A stretch of DNA of 54,733 nucleotides, taken from assembly GCF_001428025.1 (NCBI RefSeq), contig NZ_LMSC01000004.1:1-54733 (forward strand), in the 5' to 3' direction. Shown piece after piece: positions 1 to 8,716 of the stretch. The stretch is from Phycicoccus sp. Soil748 (GTDB lineage Bacteria; Actinomycetota; Actinomycetes; Actinomycetales; Dermatophilaceae). The first letter of the stretch is position 1; the number at the start of each line of letters is the position of its first letter. The position numbers were made by a program, and so were the translations under genes. The notes under the pieces are model-generated. The model was not told the DNA's origin. It did not search any database and saw only the letters and a program-made list of their open reading frames with translations.

Positions 1-1
1 A

Positions 2-82
2 CCTACGGAACCCGAACCCGAGTTCGTCTCCTGGCTCGACGACCCCGCCAACCCCGACCGCGGCCTCATCCGCGTCCTCTGA
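2..82 (+). CDS. C-terminal end of an unidentified protein (partial)
   Basis: The window opens inside a plus-strand reading frame that ends at the TGA at 80-82. The visible 26 residues are acidic and proline-rich, include the stretch SWLDDPANPDRG and end in LIRVL. I do not recognise the family. The frame is convergent with the minus-strand small membrane protein and priA. Its stop codon lies inside a short tandem duplication (65-118). The reading frame is plausible from codon composition, but most of the gene is outside the window. Confidence 0.45.
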   Translation, partial: PTEPEPEFVSWLDDPANPDRGLIRVL

Positions 83-118
83 GCCGAGTCCTCTCATCCG
101 CGTCCTTTGAGCCGGGTC
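65..118 (+). repeat. Tandem duplication across a stop codon
   Basis: Two copies of a 26-base unit beginning CTCATCCGCGTCC occur at 65-90 and 93-118, separated by two bases and differing at two positions. The first copy contains the stop codon of the partial plus-strand gene. The second copy is therefore a duplicate of the gene's 3' end lying in non-coding sequence. Confidence 0.7.
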
Positions 119-402
119 GAGTGATCTGAACCAAGCCGAAGACACGACGGGTATCCAGGTCCGGCTGGCTCAGACGGCCCGACCACCTCCACGTCGTCTC
201 CTGGCCAGCTCCGCGAGGAGCGGGCGCACCGGTACACCCGCCACCAGGCTGTCGACCTCCCCTGACGGGGCCGCCGACCCTCCGTCATCCCGCATGCGGT
301 CCTCCGGCACGGCAACATTGTCGGCTTTCGGCGGCCACGAAGCACCCCACCGCCCGCGACAGCTCGTCGCCGGCGCCACCGAGCAGATGACGACAGGGGC
401 AG
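119..402. other. Gene-free stretch at the left edge
   Basis: Between the 3' end of the partial plus-strand gene and the 3' end of the small membrane-protein gene I see no convincing gene. A minus-strand frame (170-427) is open but runs into the neighbouring gene and has no start signal or recognisable domain. No tRNA cloverleaf, terminator with a T-run or insertion-sequence ends were found. Confidence 0.5.
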
Positions 403-543
403 TCAGCCCAACACGCGTGCGACCCACGTGAGCACGATGACTCCCACCAGTACGACGCCGAGGCCGATGAACCCTGTCAGGACGAGCCAGAGCGCCAATC
501 CGCCGACGCGCGAACCTCGGTCAATCACTTGACGCCAGTTCAT
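403..543 (-). CDS. Small single-span membrane protein (46 aa)
   Basis: ATG at 543 is preceded by a purine-rich stretch that can serve as a ribosome binding site. The product starts MNWRQVIDRGSRVGG and continues as one long hydrophobic segment (about residues 14-42, rich in Leu, Val, Gly), ending WVARVLG. This is one membrane helix with a short basic cytoplasmic N-terminus. I do not recognise a family. It lies 116 bases downstream of priA on the same strand. Short membrane proteins like this are easily missed. The hydrophobic run and the start signal are the only support. Confidence 0.5.
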   Translation of the reverse strand: MNWRQVIDRGSRVGGLALWLVLTGFIGLGVVLVGVIVLTWVARVLG

Positions 544-659
544 CGGTCCCCCTCGCTCCTTGCGTTGCACGACACCCCACGCATGCGGACGGCCGGTGAG
601 CGGCTCAGCCGAGCAGGCGACTGCGGCCGGCCGTTGAGCATCGCGAGGCATGCTCCCGT

Positions 660-2714
660 TCACGACGCGGGGTCGGGTGGGTCGACGCGCACCTGCACGC
701 TGACGGGTTCCTTGCGGGCGCTGCGTACTGCCCTCATGGCCGTCAGCGCCGAGGTCGCCTCGCCGCGGCGCTCGAGGGGCACCCGCACCAGCATCCGCAC
801 GGTGTCGTCGCCGAGCGGCAACGGCCCGAGTCGCTCCACGTCCTCCTCGAACCGGGTCTGCGCCACCGCCGCCTCGACGGCCCGCCGCTCGCCACTGACC
901 GCGGCCATGACCACGGTCGGGGGCAGCGACAACGCCGCCCGGTCGGCGAGCTCGCGCTGGGCGAACCACGCCGGGTCCCAGCGCACCAGGGCCTCCACGG
1001 CAGGGATGGTCGTGTGCCCGGGTGCACCACACAGCACGACCTGCCCACCGTCCGAGGACCCACGGGTCAGGGCAGCCGCCGCGAGCCACCGGCGCAGCGC
1101 CTCCTCCCCCGCGTCCAGGGTCGGGCGGTCGAGCGAGGCCCAGGCGTCGAGCAGCAGGGTGGCGGCGTACCCGCCCAGGGCCACGGGCTCCGCTCCCGGC
1201 GTCGCGATGACCAGCGCAGGGGTGGCCGCGACCGTGTCGAGCACCGCGCCGGCTCCGGAGGTGTGCACCGGCACGCCGGGGAAAGCGCGCCCGAGCTCCT
1301 CCGCGGTGCGCCGCGCACCGACGACCGACGACCTCAGCTCGCGGCCGCCGCACTGGCGGCACTCGAAGCGCCCGACACCCCGGCCACACCACCGGCACGC
1401 CGGCTCGGCCGCTCGACCACCGACCGCCAGCGGCCCGGAGCAGTGGGTGCAGCGGGCGGGGGTGCGACAGGTCTGACAGGCGAGCGAGGGTACGTAGCCG
1501 CGCCGGGGCACCTGGACGAGTACCGGGCCTGACTCGAGGGCTGCCTTGGCCGTCCGCCAGGCGATGGACGGCAGGTGGGCGCTGGCGGCCGCGGGGTCAC
1601 GGTCGAGCTCGTGCCCCTCCCCCGCGACGCGGACCCGCGGGACGGCCCCACGCACACCGGCCGCCACGATGGGACGCAGCGTGGCGTCGTCGACGAGCCG
1701 CTGCACCGTCACGGTGCGGGAGAACCCCCCGGACAGCACCGCCGCACCTTCCACGCGGGCCCTGGTGAGCAGCACCTCGCGGACGTGGGGGTAGGGGGCG
1801 CGGGGCTCACAGTGCAGGTCGTCGCCGTCGTCCCACCAGGCCACCAGGCCGAGGTCGCGGACGGGCGCAAAGGCCGCGGCGCGGGTGCCGACCACGACCG
1901 AGACGTGCCCCCTCAGCACCTTGAGCCACGCGGTGTAGCGGGCCTGCGGGCCCTGGTCGGCCGTGAGGCGGACGTGGCGCCCCTTGCCCAGGGCAGCGGT
2001 CAGGGCGGCGTCGACCCGCGCGACGTCGCGGTGGTCCGGGACGACCAGCACAGCCCCTCGCCCTCCTGCGACGGTGGCCGCCGCTGCTGCCGCGAGGGCT
2101 GCCGGCCAGTCGGCACCCGGGTCCGTCGCCGGCAGCGCCAGCCACGACGCCGCCGGCGACTCACCGGCGGCCAGGCGCGCGACGTACGCGGGTCCGGCCG
2201 GGTAGCGGCTCCACGCGGGCCCGGGGCCATCCGTGGCGGGCAGCGGGTCGGGGACGGGCGGCTCGAGCGCTAGCGCCTTCTCGGCTGCTGCGTGACGCGG
2301 GGGGACGGCCATGCGCAGGACGTCGCCCAGGGTGCCCGCGTAGTGGGCCGCCACGTCGGTCGCCACCTGCATCAGCGCCGGGGTGAGGACCGCCTCCGAG
2401 GACACGACCCGACGCAACGGGGCGAGCCGGCCGTCGTGGTCGGCAGCCGCCTTGCGCTCGACCACGAACCCGTCGAGGTCCTGGCCGGCGAACCTCACCT
2501 TGACCCGGGCCCCCGGCACGGCCGTGTCGGCCAGCGACTCCGGCACGAGGTACTCGAACGGGCGGTCGAGGTGCGCAAGGCCGGTGTCCACGACGACCGC
2601 GGCCACCGGGTCGGTCGCCGCGAACGCCTCGCCGGCAGCCTTGGCCGCGCGGGGGGCCTTGGGCAGCGCGGAGCGGATCAGCTCCAGCTGCTCGGACCCC
2701 GGGTGCTCGCTCAC
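660..2714 (-). CDS. priA: Primosomal protein N' (PriA), helicase-motif-less actinobacterial type
   Basis: The 684-residue product matches PriA along its length. An N-terminal 3'-DNA-binding domain (about 35-145, with FEYLVPESL) is followed by a degenerate helicase core. Four CxxC pairs at about 411-455 (CQTC, CTHC, CRWC, CRQC) would bind two zinc ions. The Walker A motif GxGKT is absent, and the usual DEEH Walker B is replaced by WWDDGDD, so ATP-driven unwinding is not expected. Loss of these motifs is known for actinobacterial PriA homologues. The likely role is replication restart through DNA or fork binding. GTG at 2714 is the start, immediately after the metK terminator, so priA probably has its own weak promoter or a leaderless transcript. 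Confidence 0.9.
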   Translation of the reverse strand: MSEHPGSEQLELIRSALPKAPRAAKAAGEAFAATDPVAAVVVDTGLAHLDRPFEYLVPESLADTAVPGARVKVRFAGQDLDGFVVERKAAADHDGRLAPLRRVVSSEAVLTPALMQVATDVAAHYAGTLGDVLRMAVPPRHAAAEKALALEPPVPDPLPATDGPGPAWSRYPAGPAYVARLAAGESPAASWLALPATDPGADWPAALAAAAAATVAGGRGAVLVVPDHRDVARVDAALTAALGKGRHVRLTADQGPQARYTAWLKVLRGHVSVVVGTRAAAFAPVRDLGLVAWWDDGDDLHCEPRAPYPHVREVLLTRARVEGAAVLSGGFSRTVTVQRLVDDATLRPIVAAGVRGAVPRVRVAGEGHELDRDPAAASAHLPSIAWRTAKAALESGPVLVQVPRRGYVPSLACQTCRTPARCTHCSGPLAVGGRAAEPACRWCGRGVGRFECRQCGGRELRSSVVGARRTAEELGRAFPGVPVHTSGAGAVLDTVAATPALVIATPGAEPVALGGYAATLLLDAWASLDRPTLDAGEEALRRWLAAAALTRGSSDGGQVVLCGAPGHTTIPAVEALVRWDPAWFAQRELADRAALSLPPTVVMAAVSGERRAVEAAVAQTRFEEDVERLGPLPLGDDTVRMLVRVPLERRGEATSALTAMRAVRSARKEPVSVQVRVDPPDPAS

Positions 2715-2728
2715 ACCGGAAAACTAGT

Positions 2729-2772
2729 CGACCCGGCCGACAGCCCTACTGGGCAGGTCGTCGGCCGGGTCG
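2729..2772 (-). terminator. Rho-independent terminator after metK
   Basis: Arms CGACCCGGCCGAC (2729-2741) and GTCGGCCGGGTCG (2760-2772) are perfect inverted repeats of 13 bases around an 18-base loop that itself contains GCCC/GGGC. On the minus strand the hairpin is followed by ACTAGTTTT, a short T-run. It lies between the metK stop and the priA start and should stop most metK transcription before priA. Confidence 0.7.
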
Positions 2773-2821
2773 GCTCGTGCGGTCTCGTGGAGAGCCGCGG
2801 GAGGTGCAGGTGGCGCTGTGG

Positions 2822-4042
2822 TCAGCCCTTGACGGCGCGCTGCAGCTGCTCGACGCGGTCGATGCGCTCCCAGGTGAACGCGTTGTCGACGCCTGCAGCC
2901 GAGGTCCGGCCGAAGTGGCCGTAGGCAGCCGTGGCCTTGTAGATCGGGCGCAGCAGGTCGAGCTGGTCGACGATCGCACCGGGGCGCAGGTCGAAGACGG
3001 AGGTGATCGCGTCCTGGATCTTGTCGACAGGCTCGGTCTCGGTGCCGAACGTCTCGACGTAGAGGCCGACGGGCTGGGCCTTGCCGATGGCATAGGCGAC
3101 CTGGACCTCGCAGCGGCGGGCCAGGCCCGCGGCCACGACGTTCTTGGCGACCCAGCGCATGGCGTAGGCAGCCGAGCGGTCGACCTTCGACGGGTCCTTG
3201 CCGGAGAACGCGCCGCCACCGTGGCGGGCCATGCCGCCGTAGGTGTCGACGATGATCTTGCGGCCGGTGAGGCCGGCGTCGCCCATGGGGCCGCCGATCT
3301 CGAAGCGCCCGGTGGGGTTGATCAGGCTGCGGTAGGCGGAGGTGTCGAGGTCGGTGCCGGTCTCGGCGAGCTCGGCCAGGACGGGCCGGATGACGTGCTG
3401 CTCGATGTCGGGCGCGAGCAGGTCGTCGAGCGAGACGTCGGGCGCGTGCTGGGTCGACAGGACGACGGTGTCGAGCTTGACGGCCTTGTCGCCCTCGTAG
3501 GCGATGGTGACCTGGGTCTTGCCGTCGGGGCGCAGGTAGGCCACCTGGCCGGACTTGCGGACGGCCGTCAGGCGCTCGGCGAGCCGGTGCGCGAGGTAGA
3601 TCGGCAGCGGCATCAGCTCGGGGGTGTCCTCGCAGGCGTAGCCGAACATCAGGCCCTGGTCGCCGGCGCCCTGCTTGTCCAGCGGGTCGATGCCACCGGT
3701 GCGGTTCTCGTGGGCCGTGTCGACGCCCTGGGCGATGTCGGGCGACTGCTCGCCGATGGAGATGGACACGCCGCAGGACGCGCCGTCGAAGCCCTTCTCC
3801 GAGGAGTCGTAGCCGATGCCCTTGATGGTGTCGCGCACGATCTTCGGGATCGGCACGTAGGAGCGGGTGTCGACCTCGCCGGCCACGTGGACCAGGCCGG
3901 TGGTGACCAGCGTCTCCACGGCCACGCGGCTGCTGGCGTCCTGCTCGAGCATCGCGTCGAGGATGGAGTCGGAGATCTGGTCGCAGATCTTGTCCGGGTG
4001 GCCCTCGGTGACGGACTCGGACGTGAACAGGCGTGCGGACAC
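2822..4042 (-). CDS. metK: S-adenosylmethionine synthetase
   Basis: MetK makes S-adenosylmethionine from methionine and ATP. The 406-residue product starts [18 protein letters not shown] and carries the ATP-binding GHPDK at 14-18. Signature 1, [12 protein letters not shown], is at 125-136 and the glycine-rich signature GGGAFSGKD lies near residue 280. Length is normal for the family. Start GTG at 4042 has a good ribosome binding site (AAGGAG, 7 bases upstream). It lies between coaBC and priA, the usual actinobacterial order, and is followed by a strong terminator. Confidence 0.97.
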   Translation of the reverse strand: MSARLFTSESVTEGHPDKICDQISDSILDAMLEQDASSRVAVETLVTTGLVHVAGEVDTRSYVPIPKIVRDTIKGIGYDSSEKGFDGASCGVSISIGEQSPDIAQGVDTAHENRTGGIDPLDKQGAGDQGLMFGYACEDTPELMPLPIYLAHRLAERLTAVRKSGQVAYLRPDGKTQVTIAYEGDKAVKLDTVVLSTQHAPDVSLDDLLAPDIEQHVIRPVLAELAETGTDLDTSAYRSLINPTGRFEIGGPMGDAGLTGRKIIVDTYGGMARHGGGAFSGKDPSKVDRSAAYAMRWVAKNVVAAGLARRCEVQVAYAIGKAQPVGLYVETFGTETEPVDKIQDAITSVFDLRPGAIVDQLDLLRPIYKATAAYGHFGRTSAAGVDNAFTWERIDRVEQLQRAVKG

Positions 4043-4108
4043 TCAAATCTCCTTCGAGGAAACGGCGCTGGCTGCGGGCCCGCCAGCCTCGGCCGCACGG
4101 ACCTCGCG

Positions 4109-4114
4109 AGTGTA
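4109..4114 (-). promoter_or_regulatory. Possible -10 element for metK
   Basis: Minus-strand TACACT lies 67 bases upstream of the metK GTG, in the 78-base gap after coaBC. It fits the TANNNT -10 pattern of the main sigma factor, but no convincing -35 is seen. metK may therefore be transcribed both from here and by readthrough from coaBC. Confidence 0.3.
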
Positions 4115-4120
4115 CCTAGG

Positions 4121-5428
4121 TCACAAGATCTGCTGCACGGCGTCCCACACCGCAGCCGCGACCTCGTCCTTGGGCGCGGGACCTGCGTCGACGACGTGGC
4201 TCGACCCCTGCCGCAGGATGTGGATCGTGTTGTCGTCGCGGCCGAAGGTCTTGTCGGTCCCGACCTCGTTGACCACCAGCAGGTCGCAGCCCTTGCGGGC
4301 GAGCTTGGCGCGGGCGTGGTCGAGGACGCTGCCCTCATCGTCGCCGGTCTCCGCGGCGAACCCGACGATGACGGGGCTCGCCTCGTCGCCGCGCCGCTCG
4401 ACGAGCCCGGCGAGCACGTCGGGGTTGCGCACCAGCTCGACGACCGGGGCTGCGTCGGGGTCGGTCGGGTCGTGCGACTTCTTGATCTTGGTGCCCGCGT
4501 AGTGGGCGGGCCGGAAGTCGGCGACGGCCGCTGCCATGACGACGACGTCGGCTCCCTCGGCTGCCTCCTCGACCGCAGCCTGCAGCTCCAGCGCGGTGGA
4601 CACCGGTACGACGCTCACGCCGGGCGGCGTGGCCAGCTCGGCGTTGGCGGAGACGAGCACGACGTGGGCACCACGCCGTGCAGCAACGGCCGCGAGCGCA
4701 TACCCCTGCTTGCCCGAGCTGCGGTTGCCCAGGAACCGCACCGGGTCGAGCGGCTCACGGGTGCCCCCGGCGGAGACGACGACGGTGCGCCCCTCGAGGC
4801 CGCCCTCGGCGGCACTGACTGCCCCTCCGCCGTCCACGTCGGCGTCGTCGACCGGTGTGGCGCGAGCCGGGTACTTGTCGTGCGCGGGCACGGGGATGCC
4901 ATGGGCGAGGATGCGCTCGCACACGGCGTACAGGTCGGCCGGCTCGGGGAGCCTGCCGGGACCGGTGTCGGCGCCGGTGAGGCGGCCCGACACGGGCGGG
5001 ATCACGTGCACCCCGCGCTCCATGAGGGTGGAGACGTTGGCCTGCGTGGCGGGGTGGTCCCACATCTCGGTGTGCATCGCCGGGGCGACGACCACCGGGC
5101 AGCGGGCGGTGAGCAGCACGTTGGTGAGCAGGTCGCCGGCCAGCCCGTGGGCGGCCTTGGCGACCAGGTCGGCCGTGGCCGGGGCCACCACCACCAGGTC
5201 GGCGGACTGGCCGATCCGGACGTGGGGCACCTCGTGCACCGAGTCCCAGACACCCGTCGACACGGGGCGCCCCGAGAGGGCCTCCCAGGTCGGCGCGCCC
5301 ACGAAGCGCAGGGCCGACTCGGTCGGCACCACGGTCACCTCGTGGCCGGCCTCGGTGAACAGGCGCAGCAGCGAGCAGGCCTTGTAGGCCGCGATACCAC
5401 CCGCGACACCGAGAACGATGCGCGCCAC
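4121..5428 (-). CDS. coaBC: Bifunctional phosphopantothenoylcysteine decarboxylase / phosphopantothenate-cysteine ligase
   Basis: This fusion performs two steps of coenzyme A synthesis: ligation of cysteine to 4'-phosphopantothenate, then decarboxylation to phosphopantetheine. The N-terminal flavoprotein half starts MARIVLGVAGGIAAYK and has the catalytic His in VPHVRI. In place of the family PxMNxxMW motif it reads PAMHTEMW, a His where many bacteria have Asn; from memory this variant is usual in actinobacteria. The C-terminal CoaB half has GSSGKQG and the lysine motif KIKK. At 435 residues it is full length. GTG at 5428 is the start. Confidence 0.95.
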   Translation of the reverse strand: MARIVLGVAGGIAAYKACSLLRLFTEAGHEVTVVPTESALRFVGAPTWEALSGRPVSTGVWDSVHEVPHVRIGQSADLVVVAPATADLVAKAAHGLAGDLLTNVLLTARCPVVVAPAMHTEMWDHPATQANVSTLMERGVHVIPPVSGRLTGADTGPGRLPEPADLYAVCERILAHGIPVPAHDKYPARATPVDDADVDGGGAVSAAEGGLEGRTVVVSAGGTREPLDPVRFLGNRSSGKQGYALAAVAARRGAHVVLVSANAELATPPGVSVVPVSTALELQAAVEEAAEGADVVVMAAAVADFRPAHYAGTKIKKSHDPTDPDAAPVVELVRNPDVLAGLVERRGDEASPVIVGFAAETGDDEGSVLDHARAKLARKGCDLLVVNEVGTDKTFGRDDNTIHILRQGSSHVVDAGPAPKDEVAAAVWDAVQQIL

Positions 5429-5460
5429 TGCGCTGTCGCTCCCCCGCTCCCCTGCCGGGC

Positions 5461-5724
5461 TCAGCTCTCGATCGGCTCGGAGGTGACCAGGCCCTCGTTG
5501 ATCTCGCGCAGCGCGATCGACATCGGCTTCTCGTGCACCTGGCTGTCGACGAGCGGCCCGACGTACTCGAGCAGGCCCTCCTGCAGCTGGCTGTAGTAGG
5601 CGTTGATCTGACGCGCGCGCTTGGCGGAGTAGATGACCAGGGCGTACTTGGAGTCGGCCTTGGTGAGCAGGTCGTCGATCGGCGGGTTGGTGATGCCGAT
5701 CGGGTTCGCGACGGTTCCAGACAC
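5461..5724 (-). CDS. rpoZ: RNA polymerase omega subunit
   Basis: The 87-residue product reads [19 protein letters not shown], then [20 protein letters not shown] and [11 protein letters not shown], the conserved core of actinobacterial omega, which helps assemble and stabilise RNA polymerase. Start GTG at 5724 is chosen because homologues begin MSGTVA and a ribosome binding site (CAGGAG) lies 11 bases upstream. The open frame continues far upstream, but that part has no similarity to omega. The gmk-rpoZ-coaBC order is the usual actinobacterial one. Confidence 0.93.
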   Translation of the reverse strand: MSGTVANPIGITNPPIDDLLTKADSKYALVIYSAKRARQINAYYSQLQEGLLEYVGPLVDSQVHEKPMSIALREINEGLVTSEPIES

Positions 5725-5777
5725 GGGGGGAATCACTCCTGTTGTTGGTTCGACGCAGGCTGGTTCGGACTCAGGCG

Positions 5778-6362
5778 TCAGTGGGATCGCATCAATGATA
5801 CGAGTTCTTCGGCGGCCCGACGAACATCGTCGTTGACGATGGTCACGTCGAACTCGTCCTCCGCCGCCAGCTCGACCTTCGCGGTCTCCAGGCGGCGGGT
5901 GCGCTCCTCCTCGTCCTCGGTGCCGCGCCCGACCAGCCGGCGCACCAGCTCGTCCCAGCTCGGCGGGGCGAGGAACACGAAGAGCGCCTCGGGCATCGAC
6001 TCCCTGACCTGGCGCGCGCCCTGCAGGTCGATCTCGAGCAGGGCCATGCGGTGCTCGCTCAGGGCCTGCTCCACCGGACCGCGGGGCGTGCCGTAGTGGT
6101 TGCGGCCGTGGACGACCGCCGACTCGATGAGCTCGCCCTCGCGCTCCATCCGCGAGAACTCGTCCTCGTCGACGAAGTGGTAGTGCACGCCCTCCGCCTC
6201 GCCGGGGCGCGGCGCGCGGGTGGTGGCGCTCACCGACAGCCACACCTCGGGGAAGTGGTCACGGACGTACGCCGAGAGGGTGCCCTTGCCGACCGCGGTG
6301 GGACCGGCGAGGACGACGAGGCGCTGGGGGCGCTGCTCGCCGACGGGGGTCGGGCCGCTCAC
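5778..6362 (-). CDS. gmk: Guanylate kinase
   Basis: Gmk phosphorylates GMP to GDP. The 194-residue protein has the P-loop GPTAVGKGT near residue 22, [18 protein letters not shown] for GMP binding, and [11 protein letters not shown]. Start GTG at 6362 overlaps the mihF stop as GTGA, so translation is probably coupled to mihF. The C-terminus ends in ELVSLMRSH. Length is normal. Confidence 0.96.
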   Translation of the reverse strand: MSGPTPVGEQRPQRLVVLAGPTAVGKGTLSAYVRDHFPEVWLSVSATTRAPRPGEAEGVHYHFVDEDEFSRMEREGELIESAVVHGRNHYGTPRGPVEQALSEHRMALLEIDLQGARQVRESMPEALFVFLAPPSWDELVRRLVGRGTEDEEERTRRLETAKVELAAEDEFDVTIVNDDVRRAAEELVSLMRSH

Positions 6363-6676
6363 GCCTCGTCGAAGCGGGTGAGCAGCGCGGAGATCTGGTT
6401 GGCCCCGAGCCCACGGACGCGGCGGCTCTCGGAGATGCCGACCTCCTCCATGATCTGGCGGGCGCGCACGCGACCGACACCGGGCATGGACTCCAGCAGG
6501 GCGGAGACCTTCATCTTGCCCACGACGTCGTTGCCCTTGCCGTCGGCGATGACCTCCTTGAGCGAGCCCTGGGCGTACTTCAGCCGGTTCTTGACGGCGG
6601 CTCGTTCGCGACGGGCCACTGCGGCCTTCTCCAAGGCCGCTGCTCGCTGCTCGGGCGTCAACGGGGGAAGTGCCAC
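6359..6676 (-). CDS. mihF: Integration host factor, actinobacterial type
   Basis: The 105-residue basic protein starts [19 protein letters not shown]. It contains the helix-two-turn-helix core [20 protein letters not shown] near residues 62-81 and [13 protein letters not shown]. These features mark the mycobacterial integration host factor/sIHF family, which binds and bends DNA and affects replication and nucleoid structure; it is unrelated in sequence to enterobacterial IHF. The GTG start at 6676 has a strong AAGGAG site. A likely promoter lies in the gap behind pyrF, so mihF-gmk-rpoZ can be expressed independently of the pyr genes. Confidence 0.95.
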   Translation of the reverse strand: MALPPLTPEQRAAALEKAAVARRERAAVKNRLKYAQGSLKEVIADGKGNDVVGKMKVSALLESMPGVGRVRARQIMEEVGISESRRVRGLGANQISALLTRFDEA

Positions 6677-6733
6677 GGTGTTACTCCTTGTGGGGCGCGC
6701 GGTTTCTGCACGGTGTTTTCACTGTTCACTTGG

Positions 6734-6739
6734 ACTCTA
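6734..6739 (-). promoter_or_regulatory. Probable mihF promoter (-10)
   Basis: Minus-strand TAGAGT lies about 58 bases upstream of the mihF start in the 151-base gap after pyrF. It fits the TAGRNT -10 style seen upstream of efp and of the TPR gene in this window. No clear -35 hexamer is visible at the expected distance. Confidence 0.4.
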
Positions 6740-6827
6740 GCAACCGTGGCGCGGGGTTTCTCGGTGAGGTGCGACATACCCGGACAGCTCCACGCGATCC
6801 GTCCTGCGCCCACCCCGGGCGATGGAC

Positions 6828-7715
6828 CTAGCGCAGGATCTCGGCGAGGTTGGCGCTGGTGCGCACCGCCTGCTCGCGCAGGCGGGCGACGTCGGGTCCG
6901 GCCGACAGGACCTCACGGCTGGAGGAGGGCAGCACGTTGGGCAGGGCGTCGCCGAAGACGCGGCGGAGGTCCTCGGGGGTCCCTCCCTGGGCGCCGACGC
7001 CGGGGGCCAGCAGCGGCCCGTTGCAGGCGGCCAGGTCGAGCCCGAGCTCCTGCACGGCCGAGCCGACCGTCGCACCGACGACCAGGCCGACCGAGCCCAG
7101 GCGGCCCTGTGAGCGTGCCTCGGCGTTCTCCACCTCGGCCCCCTTGACCATGGTCTCGGCGACGCTGACGTCGCGCAGCCGCGCGTGCTGGACACCTCGC
7201 CCCTCGGGGTTGGACGTCAGTCCGAGGACGAAGACGCCCCGGCCGGTGCGGGCGGCCAGGTCCAGAGCCGGGCGCAGCGCCTCGAAGCCGAGGTAGGGGC
7301 TCACCGTGAGCGCGTCGGCCGGGGCGGGCGCCTCGTCGGCCAGGTAGGCCTCGGCGTACGCAGCCATGGTGGAGCCGATGTCGCCTCGCTTCCCGTCGAG
7401 GATGACGAGCGTCCCTGCCTCGCGCAGGGCGAGGACGGCACGCTCGAGGACCGCCACGCCGCGCGAGCCGAACACCTCGAAGAACGCCGACTGCGGCTTG
7501 ACCACCCCGACGTGGCCGGCGAAGGCCTCGACGCAGGTCTCGGTGAAGCGGGTGAGGCCGTCGACGTCGTACGTCAGCCCCCACGACTCCACGAGCGCAC
7601 GGTGGGGGTCGATGCCCGCGCACAGCGGCCCGAAGGCGTCGCTGGCGGCACGGAGCCGCTCACCGAAGGTCGTCGCGTTCGTCGTCGTGGTCGCCGGGGA
7701 CACACCGGTCGTCAT
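6828..7715 (-). CDS. pyrF: Orotidine 5'-phosphate decarboxylase (type 2)
   Basis: PyrF decarboxylates OMP to UMP, the last step of de novo pyrimidine synthesis. The 295-residue product has the catalytic motif DGKRGDIGST at about 107-116, AGIDPH near the N-terminus, and VSPYLGFEAL. This is the longer actinobacterial/type 2 form. Start ATG at 7715 overlaps the pyrD stop (ATGA). It is the last gene of the overlapping pyr operon. Confidence 0.96.
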   Translation of the reverse strand: MTTGVSPATTTTNATTFGERLRAASDAFGPLCAGIDPHRALVESWGLTYDVDGLTRFTETCVEAFAGHVGVVKPQSAFFEVFGSRGVAVLERAVLALREAGTLVILDGKRGDIGSTMAAYAEAYLADEAPAPADALTVSPYLGFEALRPALDLAARTGRGVFVLGLTSNPEGRGVQHARLRDVSVAETMVKGAEVENAEARSQGRLGSVGLVVGATVGSAVQELGLDLAACNGPLLAPGVGAQGGTPEDLRRVFGDALPNVLPSSSREVLSAGPDVARLREQAVRTSANLAEILR

Positions 7716-8716
7716 GCGCGGGCCAGCCTCTCGTGTGCGATGCCCACCACGTCGGCGAGCCGGGTGAAACCCTTGTCCTGCACCAACCCTGCGAGCTCAC
7801 GGCCCACGCGGACCGGGGCGGAGGGGTCGTTGAACGTCGCCGTGCCGACCTGGACGGCACTGGCTCCGGCGGCCACGAGCTCGAGCGCGTCGCGGCCCGT
7901 GCGCACTCCCCCGACGCCGATGATCGGCACGTACGGGAGCCGGCCCTCGAGCATCGCAGCGCGGGTCTGCCAGACGGCGCGCACCGCGACGGGACGGACC
8001 GCCGGGCCGGACAGGCCACCGGTGACGCCGGCGACCTGCGGCCGCAGCAGGTCGGTGTCGATGACCATGCCGAGCAGCGTGTTGATCATGGTGAGGCCGT
8101 TGGCCCCGGCCTTCACACAGGCCTGGGCGACGCTGACGATGTCGGTGACGTCCGGGGTCAGCTTGGCGAAGACGGGTACGTCGCGCGGCAGCTGCTCGCG
8201 CACGAGGGCGATGACCTTCGCCGACGCCAGGGGGTCGCAGGCGAAGACGAGCCCGCGGTTGGCGACGTTGGGGCAGGAGATGTTGACCTCGACCCCGACG
8301 ACGGAGTCGAACGCGTCACTCGCGCGCAGGGTGGCCGCCACGTCGGCGAACTCGCCGCTGGTGCCGCCGGCGACGGAGACGAGCGTGCGGGCGCCGGCCT
8401 GCTTGAGCCAGGCCAGGTCGTGCTCGACGAACGCCGAGATGCCGGGTCCCTGCAGGCCGATGGAGTTGAGCATCCCCGACGGGGTCTCGGCCATGCGCGG
8501 GGTGCCGCGCCCGGAGCGCGGGTCGGCCATCACCGACTTGGTGACGAACGCCCCGAGCTCGGCGACGTCGAAGAACCGGCCGAGCTCACGACCGTTGGCG
8601 GCGCAGCCGGAGGCGGTCATCATCGGGCTCGGGAGGTGGCGTCCGGCGAGGTCGACCGACATGTCCACGGAGGTGGCCGTCGTCGCAGCGACGGTGTCGG
8701 CGGAGGTGAGCGTCAT
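7712..8716 (-). CDS. pyrD: Dihydroorotate dehydrogenase, catalytic subunit (class 1B)
   Basis: PyrD oxidises dihydroorotate to orotate with FMN. The 334-residue protein has NSIGLQGPG, NISCPNV with the catalytic Cys of class 1 enzymes, and GVGGVRTGRDALELVAAGASAV near the C-terminus for FMN phosphate binding. The adjacent pyrK shows this is the NAD-linked heterotetrameric 1B type. Start ATG at 8716 overlaps the pyrK stop by one base (TGATG). A longer open frame upstream is a shadow of pyrK. Confidence 0.95.
   Translation of the reverse strand: MTLTSADTVAATTATSVDMSVDLAGRHLPSPMMTASGCAANGRELGRFFDVAELGAFVTKSVMADPRSGRGTPRMAETPSGMLNSIGLQGPGISAFVEHDLAWLKQAGARTLVSVAGGTSGEFADVAATLRASDAFDSVVGVEVNISCPNVANRGLVFACDPLASAKVIALVREQLPRDVPVFAKLTPDVTDIVSVAQACVKAGANGLTMINTLLGMVIDTDLLRPQVAGVTGGLSGPAVRPVAVRAVWQTRAAMLEGRLPYVPIIGVGGVRTGRDALELVAAGASAVQVGTATFNDPSAPVRVGRELAGLVQDKGFTRLADVVGIAHERLARA

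Noticed and set aside
170-427. Minus-strand frame of 85 codons at the left edge
   Set aside because: It has no start signal or recognised domain and overlaps the end of the small membrane protein. Part of it (GEVDSLVAGVPVRPLLAELARR) reads plausibly, but the evidence is too thin.
636-655. Short inverted repeat (GAGCAT/ATGCTC) just after priA as a terminator
   Set aside because: The stem is only six bases with an eight-base loop and there is no T-run.
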